The notes under the pieces: generated by a model
What the model was told of the DNA's origin: nothing
Databases searched by the model: none
Seen by the model: the letters and a program-made list of their open reading frames with translations, nothing else
Made by a program: the position numbers and the translations under genes
In this document: positions 14,106 through 21,761 of the stretch, in pieces
How the letters are laid out: the number at the start of each line of letters is the position of its first letter
How positions within the stretch are numbered: position 1 is the stretch's first letter
DNA from: Collinsella sp.
GTDB lineage: Bacteria > Actinomycetota > Coriobacteriia > Coriobacteriales > Coriobacteriaceae
Length of the DNA stretch: 31,346 nt
Assembly (NCBI GenBank): GCA_019419645.1
Contig: DXZN01000006.1
Coordinates: forward strand, 598 to 31,943
Reading direction: 5' to 3'

Positions 14106-15155
14106 ATGGAAAACTTGGTTCGACGTGGTTCGCATCCGCGACTTTCGGTGATCCTTGTGGTAGAAGGTTCGCCCAGCTATGCGATGCGTGCGCTCGAGAG
14201 TATCCAGAACCAAGACCTCTACGATTTGCAGATTGTCGTTGTCTGCCGCGATGCTGCGCCCGGTGTGCGCCATTCGCTTCAAGTTGCTGCCGACAGGGAC
14301 ATCCATATTGATTTGATTGACGTCGAGGACGCGAAGCGCGGCGCTTGTCTTCGTGCCGGTTTTGATGCCTCGCGCGGCTCTCAAATCATCGCCATGAACG
14401 CCGATGAGTGGTTTGCTCCGCAGGCCCTTTCCAAGATGGTCGATATCGCGTGCGATACTGCGGCAGACATTGTGCTCCCCTCGGTGTCGCTCGATCGATA
14501 CGATGCGCATCGCGAGCGTCATTCGCGCGTCTTGGATGCTGCCTCTATTGCCATAGAAGACGAGTCTTCTATGGTGACTGGGCTGCCCCAGTTGATTTTG
14601 GGCGGCCTAGTCGCTCAGACCTCTGGCGTGATGTATAGCCGTCCGCTGTTTGAGGCATGCCTGTCGCGCGGCAAGGCGTACCGTACGGTTGAGTTTATGG
14701 CTTATGCGCTCTCGCAGGCACGATTCGTGTCCGGCTGCGGCGACGCTTGTTTCCACGCGGCGGCACCTAAGCTTACAGATGCCTTTGATCCCACCATGTA
14801 TGCCAGGATATCCGATGACACTCGAGCGCTCGACGAGCTTGCGGACTCACTCTCGGAAGCAGATAGCGGTGGTCGGCTCAAGCTGGCAAGCCAAAAGTTC
14901 TACTTTGCCGGACTGGTCGCCTGCATCGAGAATTTGTGTCTGAGCCCGCATGGGGTGTCGTCAATCGAGCGTTCCGCCCGCATGCGTGATATGCTCGAGG
15001 CGCCTCGAACCCGTCAGATGGTCGCCGCGCTCAAGGATAACCATCGGGGACTCGGTCTGTTGTTTGGGCCGATCGCCAGCGCCAAGCCCGCGCGCTGCGT
15101 GATGTGTACGCATCTGGCAGCTTTTCTTAACCGGACGGGCGCAAAAACCGCCTAA
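14106..15155 (+). CDS. Glycosyltransferase family 2-like protein
   Basis: A protein of up to 349 residues whose first 110 residues look like a GT-A fold: PRLSVILVVEGSPSYAMRALESIQNQDLYDLQIVVV, then RGACLRAGFDASRGSQIIAMNADEW, where NADEW stands at the metal-binding DxD position. Such enzymes transfer sugars from nucleotide donors to wall or surface glycans. The rest of the protein is not recognisable to me and has no obvious membrane segment. The start is uncertain: the ATG at 14106 directly abuts GAGAGG with no spacing, while an in-frame TTG at 14115 lies 9 bases past it and may be the true start. No glycan-cluster neighbours are visible. Confidence 0.65.
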   Translation: MENLVRRGSHPRLSVILVVEGSPSYAMRALESIQNQDLYDLQIVVVCRDAAPGVRHSLQVAADRDIHIDLIDVEDAKRGACLRAGFDASRGSQIIAMNADEWFAPQALSKMVDIACDTAADIVLPSVSLDRYDAHRERHSRVLDAASIAIEDESSMVTGLPQLILGGLVAQTSGVMYSRPLFEACLSRGKAYRTVEFMAYALSQARFVSGCGDACFHAAAPKLTDAFDPTMYARISDDTRALDELADSLSEADSGGRLKLASQKFYFAGLVACIENLCLSPHGVSSIERSARMRDMLEAPRTRQMVAALKDNHRGLGLLFGPIASAKPARCVMCTHLAAFLNRTGAKTA

Positions 15156-15166
15156 ACGGCTCATTA

Positions 15167-15194
15167 CGAAACAAACTTGCATAGAATTGTTTCG
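15167..15194. repeat. Inverted repeat between the glycosyltransferase gene and argR
   Basis: CGAAACAA (15167-15174) and TTGTTTCG (15187-15194) are perfect inverted copies with a 12-bp spacer. No T-run follows. It lies about 95 bp before the argR start, so it could be an operator or a weak transcript end. Confidence 0.35.
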
Positions 15195-15287
15195 AAATGC
15201 GTTCTTATACACAAAAGCCTTCAAATAGCGTTAAACTATTCAATCACTGATTGATTGTCTCCGCCATCTTTTGGAGAGAGGGTTTGT

Positions 15288-15725
15288 ATGGCTAAAAAAC
15301 GCAATGGGCGCCAGGATGCCATTAGAGATATTGTGCGCAATAAGGATGTCCGCACGCAGCGCGTGCTGGTCGATGAGCTCCGTGCTATGGGCTTTGATTG
15401 CACGCAGGCGACTGTCTCTCGCGATATTGCCGATATGGGGCTGCGTAAGCTCCCTGAGGGCATCTATGTTCTGGCAGAGGACCTGCACCTGCAGCGTATG
15501 GTTTCCGAGCTCGTAACGGGCGTTCTGCGTACTGATAATCTGGTTATGATCAAGGCTCAGCCTGGCACGGCTTCCGGCATCGCCGCCGCCGTTGATGCGG
15601 CAGAGTTACCCGATGTGCTTGGCTCGCTTGCCGGCAACGATACGATTTTGGTTATTGCCCAGACGGCCGAGGACGGCGAGCGTCTCGAGGCGCTGATCAA
15701 TAAGTTGAGCAATTCTCGCAAGTAG
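15288..15725 (+). CDS. argR: Arginine repressor ArgR
   Basis: A 145-residue transcription factor that senses L-arginine. The winged-helix N-terminal domain (about residues 1-70) contains the recognition region CTQATVSRDIADMGLRK; the C-terminal oligomerisation and arginine-binding domain has GTASGIAAAVDAAELPDVLGSLAGNDTILVI. ATG at 15288 is chosen because GGAGAGAGG lies upstream and MAKKRNGRQ fits the family; an in-frame start at 15255 would include the binding site. No arginine biosynthesis or recN gene is adjacent, so its targets are elsewhere. A terminator follows at 15776-15808. Confidence 0.93.
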   Translation: MAKKRNGRQDAIRDIVRNKDVRTQRVLVDELRAMGFDCTQATVSRDIADMGLRKLPEGIYVLAEDLHLQRMVSELVTGVLRTDNLVMIKAQPGTASGIAAAVDAAELPDVLGSLAGNDTILVIAQTAEDGERLEALINKLSNSRK

Positions 15726-15775
15726 GTGTGCGGGTCGTGCGCTCGGCATTGTGTGCGCTGACATAGTGGCTTGTA

Positions 15776-15808
15776 AGGGGCATCGACGTTGGTCGGTACC
15801 CCTTTTTG
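15776..15808 (+). terminator. Rho-independent terminator of argR
   Basis: AGGGGCATCGAC and GTCGGTACCCCT form a 12-position stem with one mismatch and one G-U pair, followed by five T at 15803-15807. Confidence 0.75.
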
Positions 15809-15848
15809 TTTGCCGGTATAAAGACCGCCCACCAGGTCGCTTCAAACT

Positions 15849-15888
15849 AAAAGGCCCCCAAGCAGTTCAATAAGCTGCTCGGGGCCTT
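15849..15888 (-). terminator. Terminator of the penicillin-binding protein gene
   Basis: Read on the minus strand, AAGGCCCCGAGCAG pairs with CTGCTTGGGGGCCTT with a single bulge, followed by TTTT. It lies just past the stop codon of the minus-strand PBP gene and faces the argR terminator, so the two converging transcripts are both closed off. Confidence 0.8.
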
Positions 15889-15910
15889 GTTGGCTTTAGT
15901 CGCGTACTTC

Positions 15911-18115
15911 TTAGCCGACCGTATCGTCAGGCGTGGGCGAGGGGTCGGGAGTGGGCGTAGGCGTAGGCGTAGGCGTAGGCGTGCCGCCATCGCCGCCGGT
16001 CGAACCACCAGTGGAGCCACCCGTCGAGCCACCGGTCGTACCGGTGCCGCCGGTGGTGTCGCCGCCCGTGGTCTCGGTGGTCGTGGTCGTCGTGGTAGTC
16101 GTTGTGGTGGTTTCCTCTTCCTCTTCGTCCTTGTCCTTGTCGTCGTTCTCCGACTTCTTGGTGTTGTTGGTGCCGTAGAACTTCCAGACGCTGTTGTTCT
16201 TGTAGGTGGGCGCCGTTCCGGTCGCAAACTCCTCGCGCTCGGTACCGGTCAGAACGGTGTTCATAAACCGCTTAAAGACAGGCAGGTTGGTGCTGTCGCC
16301 CAGCAGGTCCGTGCCGTACTTTTGGATGGGGATCTCGCCCGCGGAATAGCCGGTCCACAGGGCGCACGCCAGCTGCGGGGTATAGCCGCAGAACCACAGG
16401 TTGGTGGTGTTGTCGGTGGTGCCCGTCTTGCCGGCATAGGGCTGGTTGACACTCAGAGCGCCGGCAGCACCCGTACCGCTGCCCTTCATGACGCCGGACA
16501 GAACATCGGTGACCGCGGCGGCCTCGCCCTCGGTAAGCACCTGTGAGGGATTGTCGGTGTGCTGGTACAGCACCGAACCGGTACGAGAGTCAATCTCGGT
16601 GATGGCGATCGGCTGGCGATAGTAGCCGCCGTTGGCAAACGTCGCGTAGGCGGCGGCCATCTCGAGCGGCGAGATCGAGCCGGTGCCGAGGGTCATGACG
16701 GGAACGTCCTCGATGTTGTCCTTGGCGGGGTCGATGCCGAGCTTTTTGACGAGCGAGATGATCTTGCTGTTGCCGACGGCTTCCGCCACCTGGATGTAGC
16801 CGGTGTTGGAGGAGTATGCCGTCGCCTGCTTAAGCGTGATGTTGCCGTAGCTCTGGTTGGCGTAATTTTGGACCTCGGTCGTGGTGCCCTTGGCCTTGAG
16901 CGGCGAGTTGCAGTTGAGGGTGACGTTGGGGTTCATGCCGTTTTGGATGGCAGTTGCCAGCGTAAAGGCCTTAAAGGTGGAGCCGACGGGACGCTTGGCC
17001 GTGGCATGGTTTACGTGGTTCTCGTCGGCGTTGTAGTCGTAGCCGCCCACCATGCACTTGATGTAGCCGGTCTTGGGGTCGACGACGACCATGCCCATGT
17101 CCAGGCCGTCAAGCGAGAGCGTGTCGAGCTGCTCGCGGACGGCATTCTCTGCCACCTGCTGCATCGTGGGGTCGATGGTGGTCTTGACGGTCAGGCCGCC
17201 CTTAAAGAGCACGTCGGTCGAGAACTCCTGCTCCAGCAGCTGCTTGACGTAGGAGACAAAGTAGGGCTGCGAGTATACGTCGACGCCGCTGCCCGAGATT
17301 TCGGTCACATTGAGGGTGATGGGCTCGGCCTGTGCGGCATCGTGCTCCTCCTGGGTGATGTGGCCCAGGCGCAGCATGTTGTCGAGAACCTTGTTGCGGC
17401 GAGACAGTGCCAGATCGGGATTGACCGTGGGGTCGTACTGCGAAGGCGAGTTGGGAAGGCCGATGAGTAGCGCGGCCTCGCTTAGGGTGAGGTCGGCGGC
17501 GCTCTTGGACAGATAGGTCTCGGCTGCGGCCTCGATGCCGTAGGCGCCGTGGCCGTAATAGATGGTGTTGAGGTACATCATGAGGATCTCGTCTTTGGAG
17601 TACATGTCCTCCATCTTGATGGCGATGTAGGCCTCGCGCACCTTACGCTCAATGGTCGAGTCGAATTGCTCCTCCTGCAGGATGGTGTTGCGCACAAGCT
17701 GCTGGGTGATCGTCGAGGCGCCTTCGTGCCCGCCGCCGAGGGTTGCCACCGCAGCACGCGCGATACCCCACAGGTCGATACCGCCGTGCTCGTAGAAGCG
17801 CTCGTCCTCGACGTCAACGGTGCCCTGCAGCACGTAGGGGGAGACCTCGTCCTTGGTGATGGACTTGCGGTTTTGCGTGTAGAAGCTCGCGATCTTGTTG
17901 CCGTTGCAGTCGACGATCTCGGTGGGCTCGCTCACCAGATACGCGTTGGCGTCGGTGTAGTCGGGCAGATCGGACAGCCAGCGGTTGACGTTGCCGACCA
18001 TGCCGATGCCAAACGCCACGCCCGCAATCAGTAGAAAGCCCAAAAACGAGAGCAGGATTATGGGCAGGGCGTGCGTCTTTGAACGGCTGTGTCCCTGTCG
18101 TTGGCGAGGACCCAT
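15911..18115 (-). CDS. Class A penicillin-binding protein (glycosyltransferase 51 + transpeptidase)
   Basis: A 734-residue bifunctional peptidoglycan synthase. A membrane anchor is at residues 17-42. The glycosyltransferase 51 domain carries EDERFYEHGGID (catalytic Glu103) and ASTITQQLVRN. The transpeptidase domain has the SxxK motif STFK (Ser379), the SxN motif SSN (435-437) and KTG (563-565). Residues 655-734 form a low-complexity tail: acidic Asp/Glu, then a run of twelve Thr, then Gly/Ser/Thr repeats and Thr-Pro repeats; it probably lies outside the membrane. ATG at 18115 is chosen because GGAGG lies 7 bases before it. It is divergent from the U32 gene. It resembles PBP1A-type proteins; no finer name is justified. 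Confidence 0.92.
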   Translation of the reverse strand: MGPRQRQGHSRSKTHALPIILLSFLGFLLIAGVAFGIGMVGNVNRWLSDLPDYTDANAYLVSEPTEIVDCNGNKIASFYTQNRKSITKDEVSPYVLQGTVDVEDERFYEHGGIDLWGIARAAVATLGGGHEGASTITQQLVRNTILQEEQFDSTIERKVREAYIAIKMEDMYSKDEILMMYLNTIYYGHGAYGIEAAAETYLSKSAADLTLSEAALLIGLPNSPSQYDPTVNPDLALSRRNKVLDNMLRLGHITQEEHDAAQAEPITLNVTEISGSGVDVYSQPYFVSYVKQLLEQEFSTDVLFKGGLTVKTTIDPTMQQVAENAVREQLDTLSLDGLDMGMVVVDPKTGYIKCMVGGYDYNADENHVNHATAKRPVGSTFKAFTLATAIQNGMNPNVTLNCNSPLKAKGTTTEVQNYANQSYGNITLKQATAYSSNTGYIQVAEAVGNSKIISLVKKLGIDPAKDNIEDVPVMTLGTGSISPLEMAAAYATFANGGYYRQPIAITEIDSRTGSVLYQHTDNPSQVLTEGEAAAVTDVLSGVMKGSGTGAAGALSVNQPYAGKTGTTDNTTNLWFCGYTPQLACALWTGYSAGEIPIQKYGTDLLGDSTNLPVFKRFMNTVLTGTEREEFATGTAPTYKNNSVWKFYGTNNTKKSENDDKDKDEEEEETTTTTTTTTTTTETTGGDTTGGTGTTGGSTGGSTGGSTGGDGGTPTPTPTPTPTPDPSPTPDDTVG
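15951..15983. repeat. Hexamer tandem repeat within the PBP tail
   Basis: The hexamer GTAGGC is repeated four times in a row, flanked by near copies, and encodes the Thr-Pro repeat of the PBP tail on the minus strand. A six-base unit keeps the reading frame, so slippage would change only tail length. Confidence 0.7.
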
Positions 18116-18277
18116 ATATTGACCTCCAGGTATGTCGTGCCGGACGGCGGATGTGCCGTCGGGGCAGGATGGACATAAGTTATTACACGATAAACCAAAC
18201 GGGGCGCGCGAGGCCTCGTGTATGCTGGAAGACGGCATTTTTCAGAGTGAATGCATACCTTGGTAAGGAGTTTGTCG

Positions 18278-20230
18278 ATGGCGATTCGGACGATGGGGCC
18301 GAGCGGACAATACGAGACTGGATTGGATGCTGTCTGTGCGGCGCTGCCCGAGCTGCTGGCGCCGGCGGGCGGACTCGACCAGATGCTTGCGGCCATCGCC
18401 GCGGGAGCCGATGCCATCTATGCGGGGTTGGGCGGCTTTAACGCCCGTGTGAGTGCGCACGGTTTTACCGACGACGAGTTTGCGCGCGGTTGTGCCGTGG
18501 CGCATGCCCATGGCGTGCGTGTGTACGTGACGCTCAACGTGTTCGTGTTTGACGATGAGTTGTCCGACGCGGTGGCGTTGGGAGCTCATGCACTGGAGCT
18601 GGGCGCCGATGCCCTGATTGTTGCCGATGCCGGATTGGCGTGCGCGCTGCGTGCGGCGATTCCCGGCGTCGAGATTCACCTGTCCACGCAGGCGGGCGTT
18701 CATAGCGAAGGCGCCGTGCGGCTTGCCGCCGATGAGCTGGGGGTCGAGCGCGTGACGACGGCACGCGAGCTGACGGTCGACGAGATTGCGGCGCTCTGTG
18801 CTACGGGCGTGCCCATCGAGGTATTCTGCCACGGTGCGATATGCATCGGCTATTCGGGGGCATGCGAGTTTTCGGCTCTGCGGCGTGGGCGCTCGGCGAT
18901 GCGCGGGGACTGCACACAGCCGTGCCGCCTGGCGTACGACCTAGTGGACGAGGCGGGGGAGAGCGTCGTCGCCGTTGAGGGGGATCGTCTGCTGTGCCCG
19001 CGCGATTATCTGGGTATTGCACATCTGCCCGAGCTTGTAGATGCCGGCGTGGCGTCGCTCAAGATCGAGGGGCGCATGAAGAACCCCGATTACGTATTCA
19101 ACGTGGTGCGGGTGTGGCGTCGTGCACTCGATATGCTGCGCGATGGCGCGTGGGGTGCCGTGGAAGAGCTTGAACGCGAGCTGGGAAGGTCGTTTAACCG
19201 TGGGTTTACCGATGCGTATCTGCGAGGGCGTTCGGGTGCCGAGCTGATGAGCTTTGAGCGCGCAATTAATCAGGGCGTGCGCGTGGGGCGCTTGGTCGCT
19301 GTGGGCCACGAAGAGGTGACCGTTGAGCTCGACGCCGCCGTGGCGGCGGGTGACACGCTCGAGATTCGGTTCTATCCGGGTGCCGACGCGCGTCCCGATG
19401 TGCCCAAGCGCTGGCCGCAGGTGCCCTGCCCGGTGGATGCCGCAGCGGGGAAGCGCGTCGTCGTGCATTGCAAGCGCAAGGTGGACACGGGCTGCGAGGT
19501 ATACCTGATTCGCAGCGCCGGCGTGTTGGATCAGACAGCGGCGGTGTTGGAGCGCATGCGGGCCGAGGCGGATGCGATTGCGCCCGTTGCGCGTGCCGTT
19601 GAGGTGCTGCCCTTTGAGGACGTTGCGGTGGATGGCGGTGCGTCGACGGAGTTGGTGGAGCGCGCGGTTTCCGCTCGCATGGTTTTTGCTTGGCAGCTGA
19701 TGGATGCCGACCCGCGCGGAGAACTCGATTTGTCCGACGCCGTTGTGGTGCTGGACGAGGTGTGCCGCATGGGTGACGCTGACCGGATCCGCTCGCTGAT
19801 GCAGCGTGCCGGGCGCGTCGTCTGCCGCAACCTGGGACAGGTGGCGATGGCGCGCGAGCTGGGCGTGGCGTTTGACGTGGCGGCGCCGGTGTTCTGCGCG
19901 AATCGGGTCACGCTTACCTGGCTGCGCGGACTCGGGGCGGGGTGGGTGTACTTGTCGGCCGAGTTGCTCGGCAATGATGCCGAGCGTGTTGCCGAGCTTG
20001 CCGCTTGTCCCGGTGTCTTGGGGCCTGTCGATGCCGACCGTCCCGAGCTCATGGTGTGCGAGCACTGCTTGCTGACTGCCGAGGGCGCCTGCGCCACGGA
20101 TGCAACGGGGCAGGTCCGTTGCCGTGACTGCTCGCGCCGTCAGCAGGCGCGCTTTTTGGTCGAACGTGACGGCACGCGTTTGCCGGTCGTTATCGACGCG
20201 TGCGGCAGGACGAGGATTTTCCTGTCGTAG
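18278..20230 (+). CDS. Peptidase U32 family protein (possible RNA hydroxylase)
   Basis: A 650-residue member of the U32 family. The U32 signature EVFCHGAICIGYSGACEFS is at residues 181-199, and cysteines at 189, 196, 212 and 216 resemble the iron-sulfur cluster ligands of relatives such as UbiU/UbiV and TrhP. The N-terminal half is the barrel-like U32 domain (LLAPAGGLDQMLAAIAAGADAIYAGL). The C-terminal part ends with VCEHCLLTAEGACA and CRDCSRR. Its length is close to E. coli RlhA (YdcP), which hydroxylates a 23S rRNA cytidine; that match is by family and size only. ATG at 18278 is chosen for TAAGGAG 7 bases upstream. Divergent from the PBP gene across a 162-bp gap with no clear promoter. Confidence 0.85.
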   Translation: MAIRTMGPSGQYETGLDAVCAALPELLAPAGGLDQMLAAIAAGADAIYAGLGGFNARVSAHGFTDDEFARGCAVAHAHGVRVYVTLNVFVFDDELSDAVALGAHALELGADALIVADAGLACALRAAIPGVEIHLSTQAGVHSEGAVRLAADELGVERVTTARELTVDEIAALCATGVPIEVFCHGAICIGYSGACEFSALRRGRSAMRGDCTQPCRLAYDLVDEAGESVVAVEGDRLLCPRDYLGIAHLPELVDAGVASLKIEGRMKNPDYVFNVVRVWRRALDMLRDGAWGAVEELERELGRSFNRGFTDAYLRGRSGAELMSFERAINQGVRVGRLVAVGHEEVTVELDAAVAAGDTLEIRFYPGADARPDVPKRWPQVPCPVDAAAGKRVVVHCKRKVDTGCEVYLIRSAGVLDQTAAVLERMRAEADAIAPVARAVEVLPFEDVAVDGGASTELVERAVSARMVFAWQLMDADPRGELDLSDAVVVLDEVCRMGDADRIRSLMQRAGRVVCRNLGQVAMARELGVAFDVAAPVFCANRVTLTWLRGLGAGWVYLSAELLGNDAERVAELAACPGVLGPVDADRPELMVCEHCLLTAEGACATDATGQVRCRDCSRRQQARFLVERDGTRLPVVIDACGRTRIFLS

Positions 20231-20279
20231 GTGTTCGGCTGCGCCGTTTTGGTTATCATAAGAGAGTTTATGAACTTCC

Positions 20280-20306
20280 AGCACCGCCGTATCCGGTGAG
20301 GGTGCT
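20280..20306 (+). other. Small leader hairpin before tyrS
   Basis: AGCACC (20280-20285) can pair with GGTGCT (20301-20306), while the overlapping CACCG (20282-20286) can instead pair with CGGTG (20294-20298), giving two mutually exclusive folds just before the AAAGGAGG site of tyrS. It is far too small for a T-box and I see no T-box sequence. Confidence 0.35.
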
Positions 20307-20327
20307 ATAGCAAAAGGAGGATACCCA

Positions 20328-21539
20328 ATGCTGTCTGTCGACGAGCAAATGCGTATCATCACCTCGGGCGCAGCGCAGATCGTCCCCGAGGCCGACCTTC
20401 GCAAGAAGCTTGAGAAGGGCGAGCCCCTCAACATCAAGCTCGGCGTCGATCCCACCAGCCCCGACCTGCACCTGGGCCATGCCGTGCCCCTGCGCAAGAT
20501 GCGTCAGTTCCAGGACTTGGGCCACAAGGTCACCCTCATCATCGGTAACGGCACCGCACTGATCGGCGATCCTTCGGGCAAGAATTCCACCCGCCCGCAG
20601 CTTTCGCAGGAGCAGATCGAGGCCAACGCCGAGACCTACGTGAGCCAGGCCATGAAGATCCTGGATCCCGAGAAGACCACCATCGTGCACAACGGCGACT
20701 GGATCCTGTCGATGGATCTGGCCGGTCTTTTGCAGGTGTGCTCCAAGTTCACCGTCGCCCGCATCCTCGAGCGCGATGACTTTACCAAGCGCTACCAGTC
20801 CCAGACGCCGATCGCCCTGCACGAGTTCCTGTACCCCGTGATGCAGGCCTTCGACTCCGTTCAGATCAAGGCCGACGTGGAGATGGGCGGCACCGACCAG
20901 CTCTTTAACCTGCTCGCCGGCCGCGAGCTCATGGAGAAGATGGGCATGGAGCCGCAGATCGCGCTTACCATGCCGCTGCTCGAGGGCACCGATGGCGTGC
21001 GCAAGATGTCCAAGTCCTACGGCAACTACATCGGCCTGACCGACGCGCCTAAGGATATGTTCGGCAAGACCATGTCCATCCCCGACGAGATGATCGGCAA
21101 GTACTATCGTCTGGCCAGTTCGCTCGCTCCGGCCGAGGTCGACAAGATCGACGCTGCCCTGGCCGACGGTTCCGCCGATCCCTATGAGCTCAAGCGCGCA
21201 CTGGGCCGCGACCTGTGCGACACCTATCACGGCGCCGGTGCCGGTGACGAGGCCCAGGCCGAGTTCGACCGCGTGTTCAAGGAGGGCCAGCTTGCCGACT
21301 TCCCCGAGAGGCATGTCGAGCTGACCGTCAACGACGAGGGCCAGATCTACCTCGCAGGCCTGCTTAAGGACCTGGGCCTTTCGGCGAGCGCCGGCCAGGC
21401 CCGTCGCGACATTGACGGCGGCGGCGTCAAGATCAACGGCAAGGCTGTGGCTCCCAAGAGCTACAACATCGACCCGAGCGCCCTCAAGCTGGGCGATACC
21501 CTCTCCGTAGGCAAGCGCAAGGGCTTTAAGTTGGTCTAA
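20328..21539 (+). CDS. tyrS: Tyrosyl-tRNA synthetase
   Basis: A 403-residue class I aminoacyl-tRNA synthetase that charges tRNA-Tyr. The HIGH-type motif is HLGH at residues 48-51, the KMSKS motif is exact at 226-230, and an S4 RNA-binding domain occupies about residues 335-400 (SASAGQARRDIDGGGVKINGKAV). The order and the DPTSPDLHLGHAVPLRKMRQFQDLGH stretch suggest the TyrZ-like branch rather than the E. coli-like one. AAAGGAGG lies before the ATG. A terminator follows, so it is a single-gene unit. Confidence 0.97.
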   Translation: MLSVDEQMRIITSGAAQIVPEADLRKKLEKGEPLNIKLGVDPTSPDLHLGHAVPLRKMRQFQDLGHKVTLIIGNGTALIGDPSGKNSTRPQLSQEQIEANAETYVSQAMKILDPEKTTIVHNGDWILSMDLAGLLQVCSKFTVARILERDDFTKRYQSQTPIALHEFLYPVMQAFDSVQIKADVEMGGTDQLFNLLAGRELMEKMGMEPQIALTMPLLEGTDGVRKMSKSYGNYIGLTDAPKDMFGKTMSIPDEMIGKYYRLASSLAPAEVDKIDAALADGSADPYELKRALGRDLCDTYHGAGAGDEAQAEFDRVFKEGQLADFPERHVELTVNDEGQIYLAGLLKDLGLSASAGQARRDIDGGGVKINGKAVAPKSYNIDPSALKLGDTLSVGKRKGFKLV

Positions 21540-21566
21540 CGAGCGAGTTGACCTCACAAGTGCAAT

Positions 21567-21602
21567 AAGGCCGCAGCCGGGAATCCCGACTGCGGCCTTT
21601 TT
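21567..21602 (+). terminator. Rho-independent terminator of tyrS
   Basis: AAGGCCGCAG pairs with CTGCGGCCTT, and the inner CGGG pairs with CCCG, giving a long GC-rich stem followed by a T-run ending at 21602. Confidence 0.92.
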
Positions 21603-21611
21603 GGTTACGAC

Positions 21612-21634
21612 GATCCCTTGGGGACGGAGGGATC
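21612..21634. repeat. Small palindrome with GGGGAC in its loop
   Basis: GATCCCT (21612-21618) and AGGGATC (21628-21634) form a perfect 7-bp stem; the loop is TGGGGACGG. It shares the GGGGAC core with the larger palindromes in this window and lies just after the tyrS terminator. Confidence 0.4.
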
Positions 21635-21664
21635 ATTTGGCGGTGCCGTTAAGCGGAAGGGGTG

Positions 21665-21693
21665 TTAGCGGGACTTTCTTTTGGGCATACAAT
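21665..21693 (+). promoter_or_regulatory. Candidate adenine deaminase promoter
   Basis: TACAAT (21688-21693) is a good -10 box; TTAGCG (21665-21670) stands 17 bp upstream as a weak -35. The leader would be about 60 nt. I saw no purine riboswitch. Confidence 0.4.
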
Positions 21694-21761
21694 GGCTATT
21701 GTCTTGCTGCGGTGAAGGCCTGTCCGCTCCGCAGCTGTTTTCTACGGTTAAAGGAGAATGT

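Noticed and set aside
15951..16110. CRISPR-like or minisatellite array
   Set aside because: The repeats are short, in frame, and explained by the low-complexity Thr/Pro/Gly/Ser tail of the penicillin-binding protein; there are no unique spacers.
20231..20327. A T-box riboswitch before tyrS
   Set aside because: The leader is under 100 nt and lacks the T-box sequence and an antiterminator; only small hairpins are present.
21603..21761. A purine riboswitch before adenine deaminase
   Set aside because: No three-way junction or conserved loop sequences could be seen; only a short palindrome and a promoter-like sequence.
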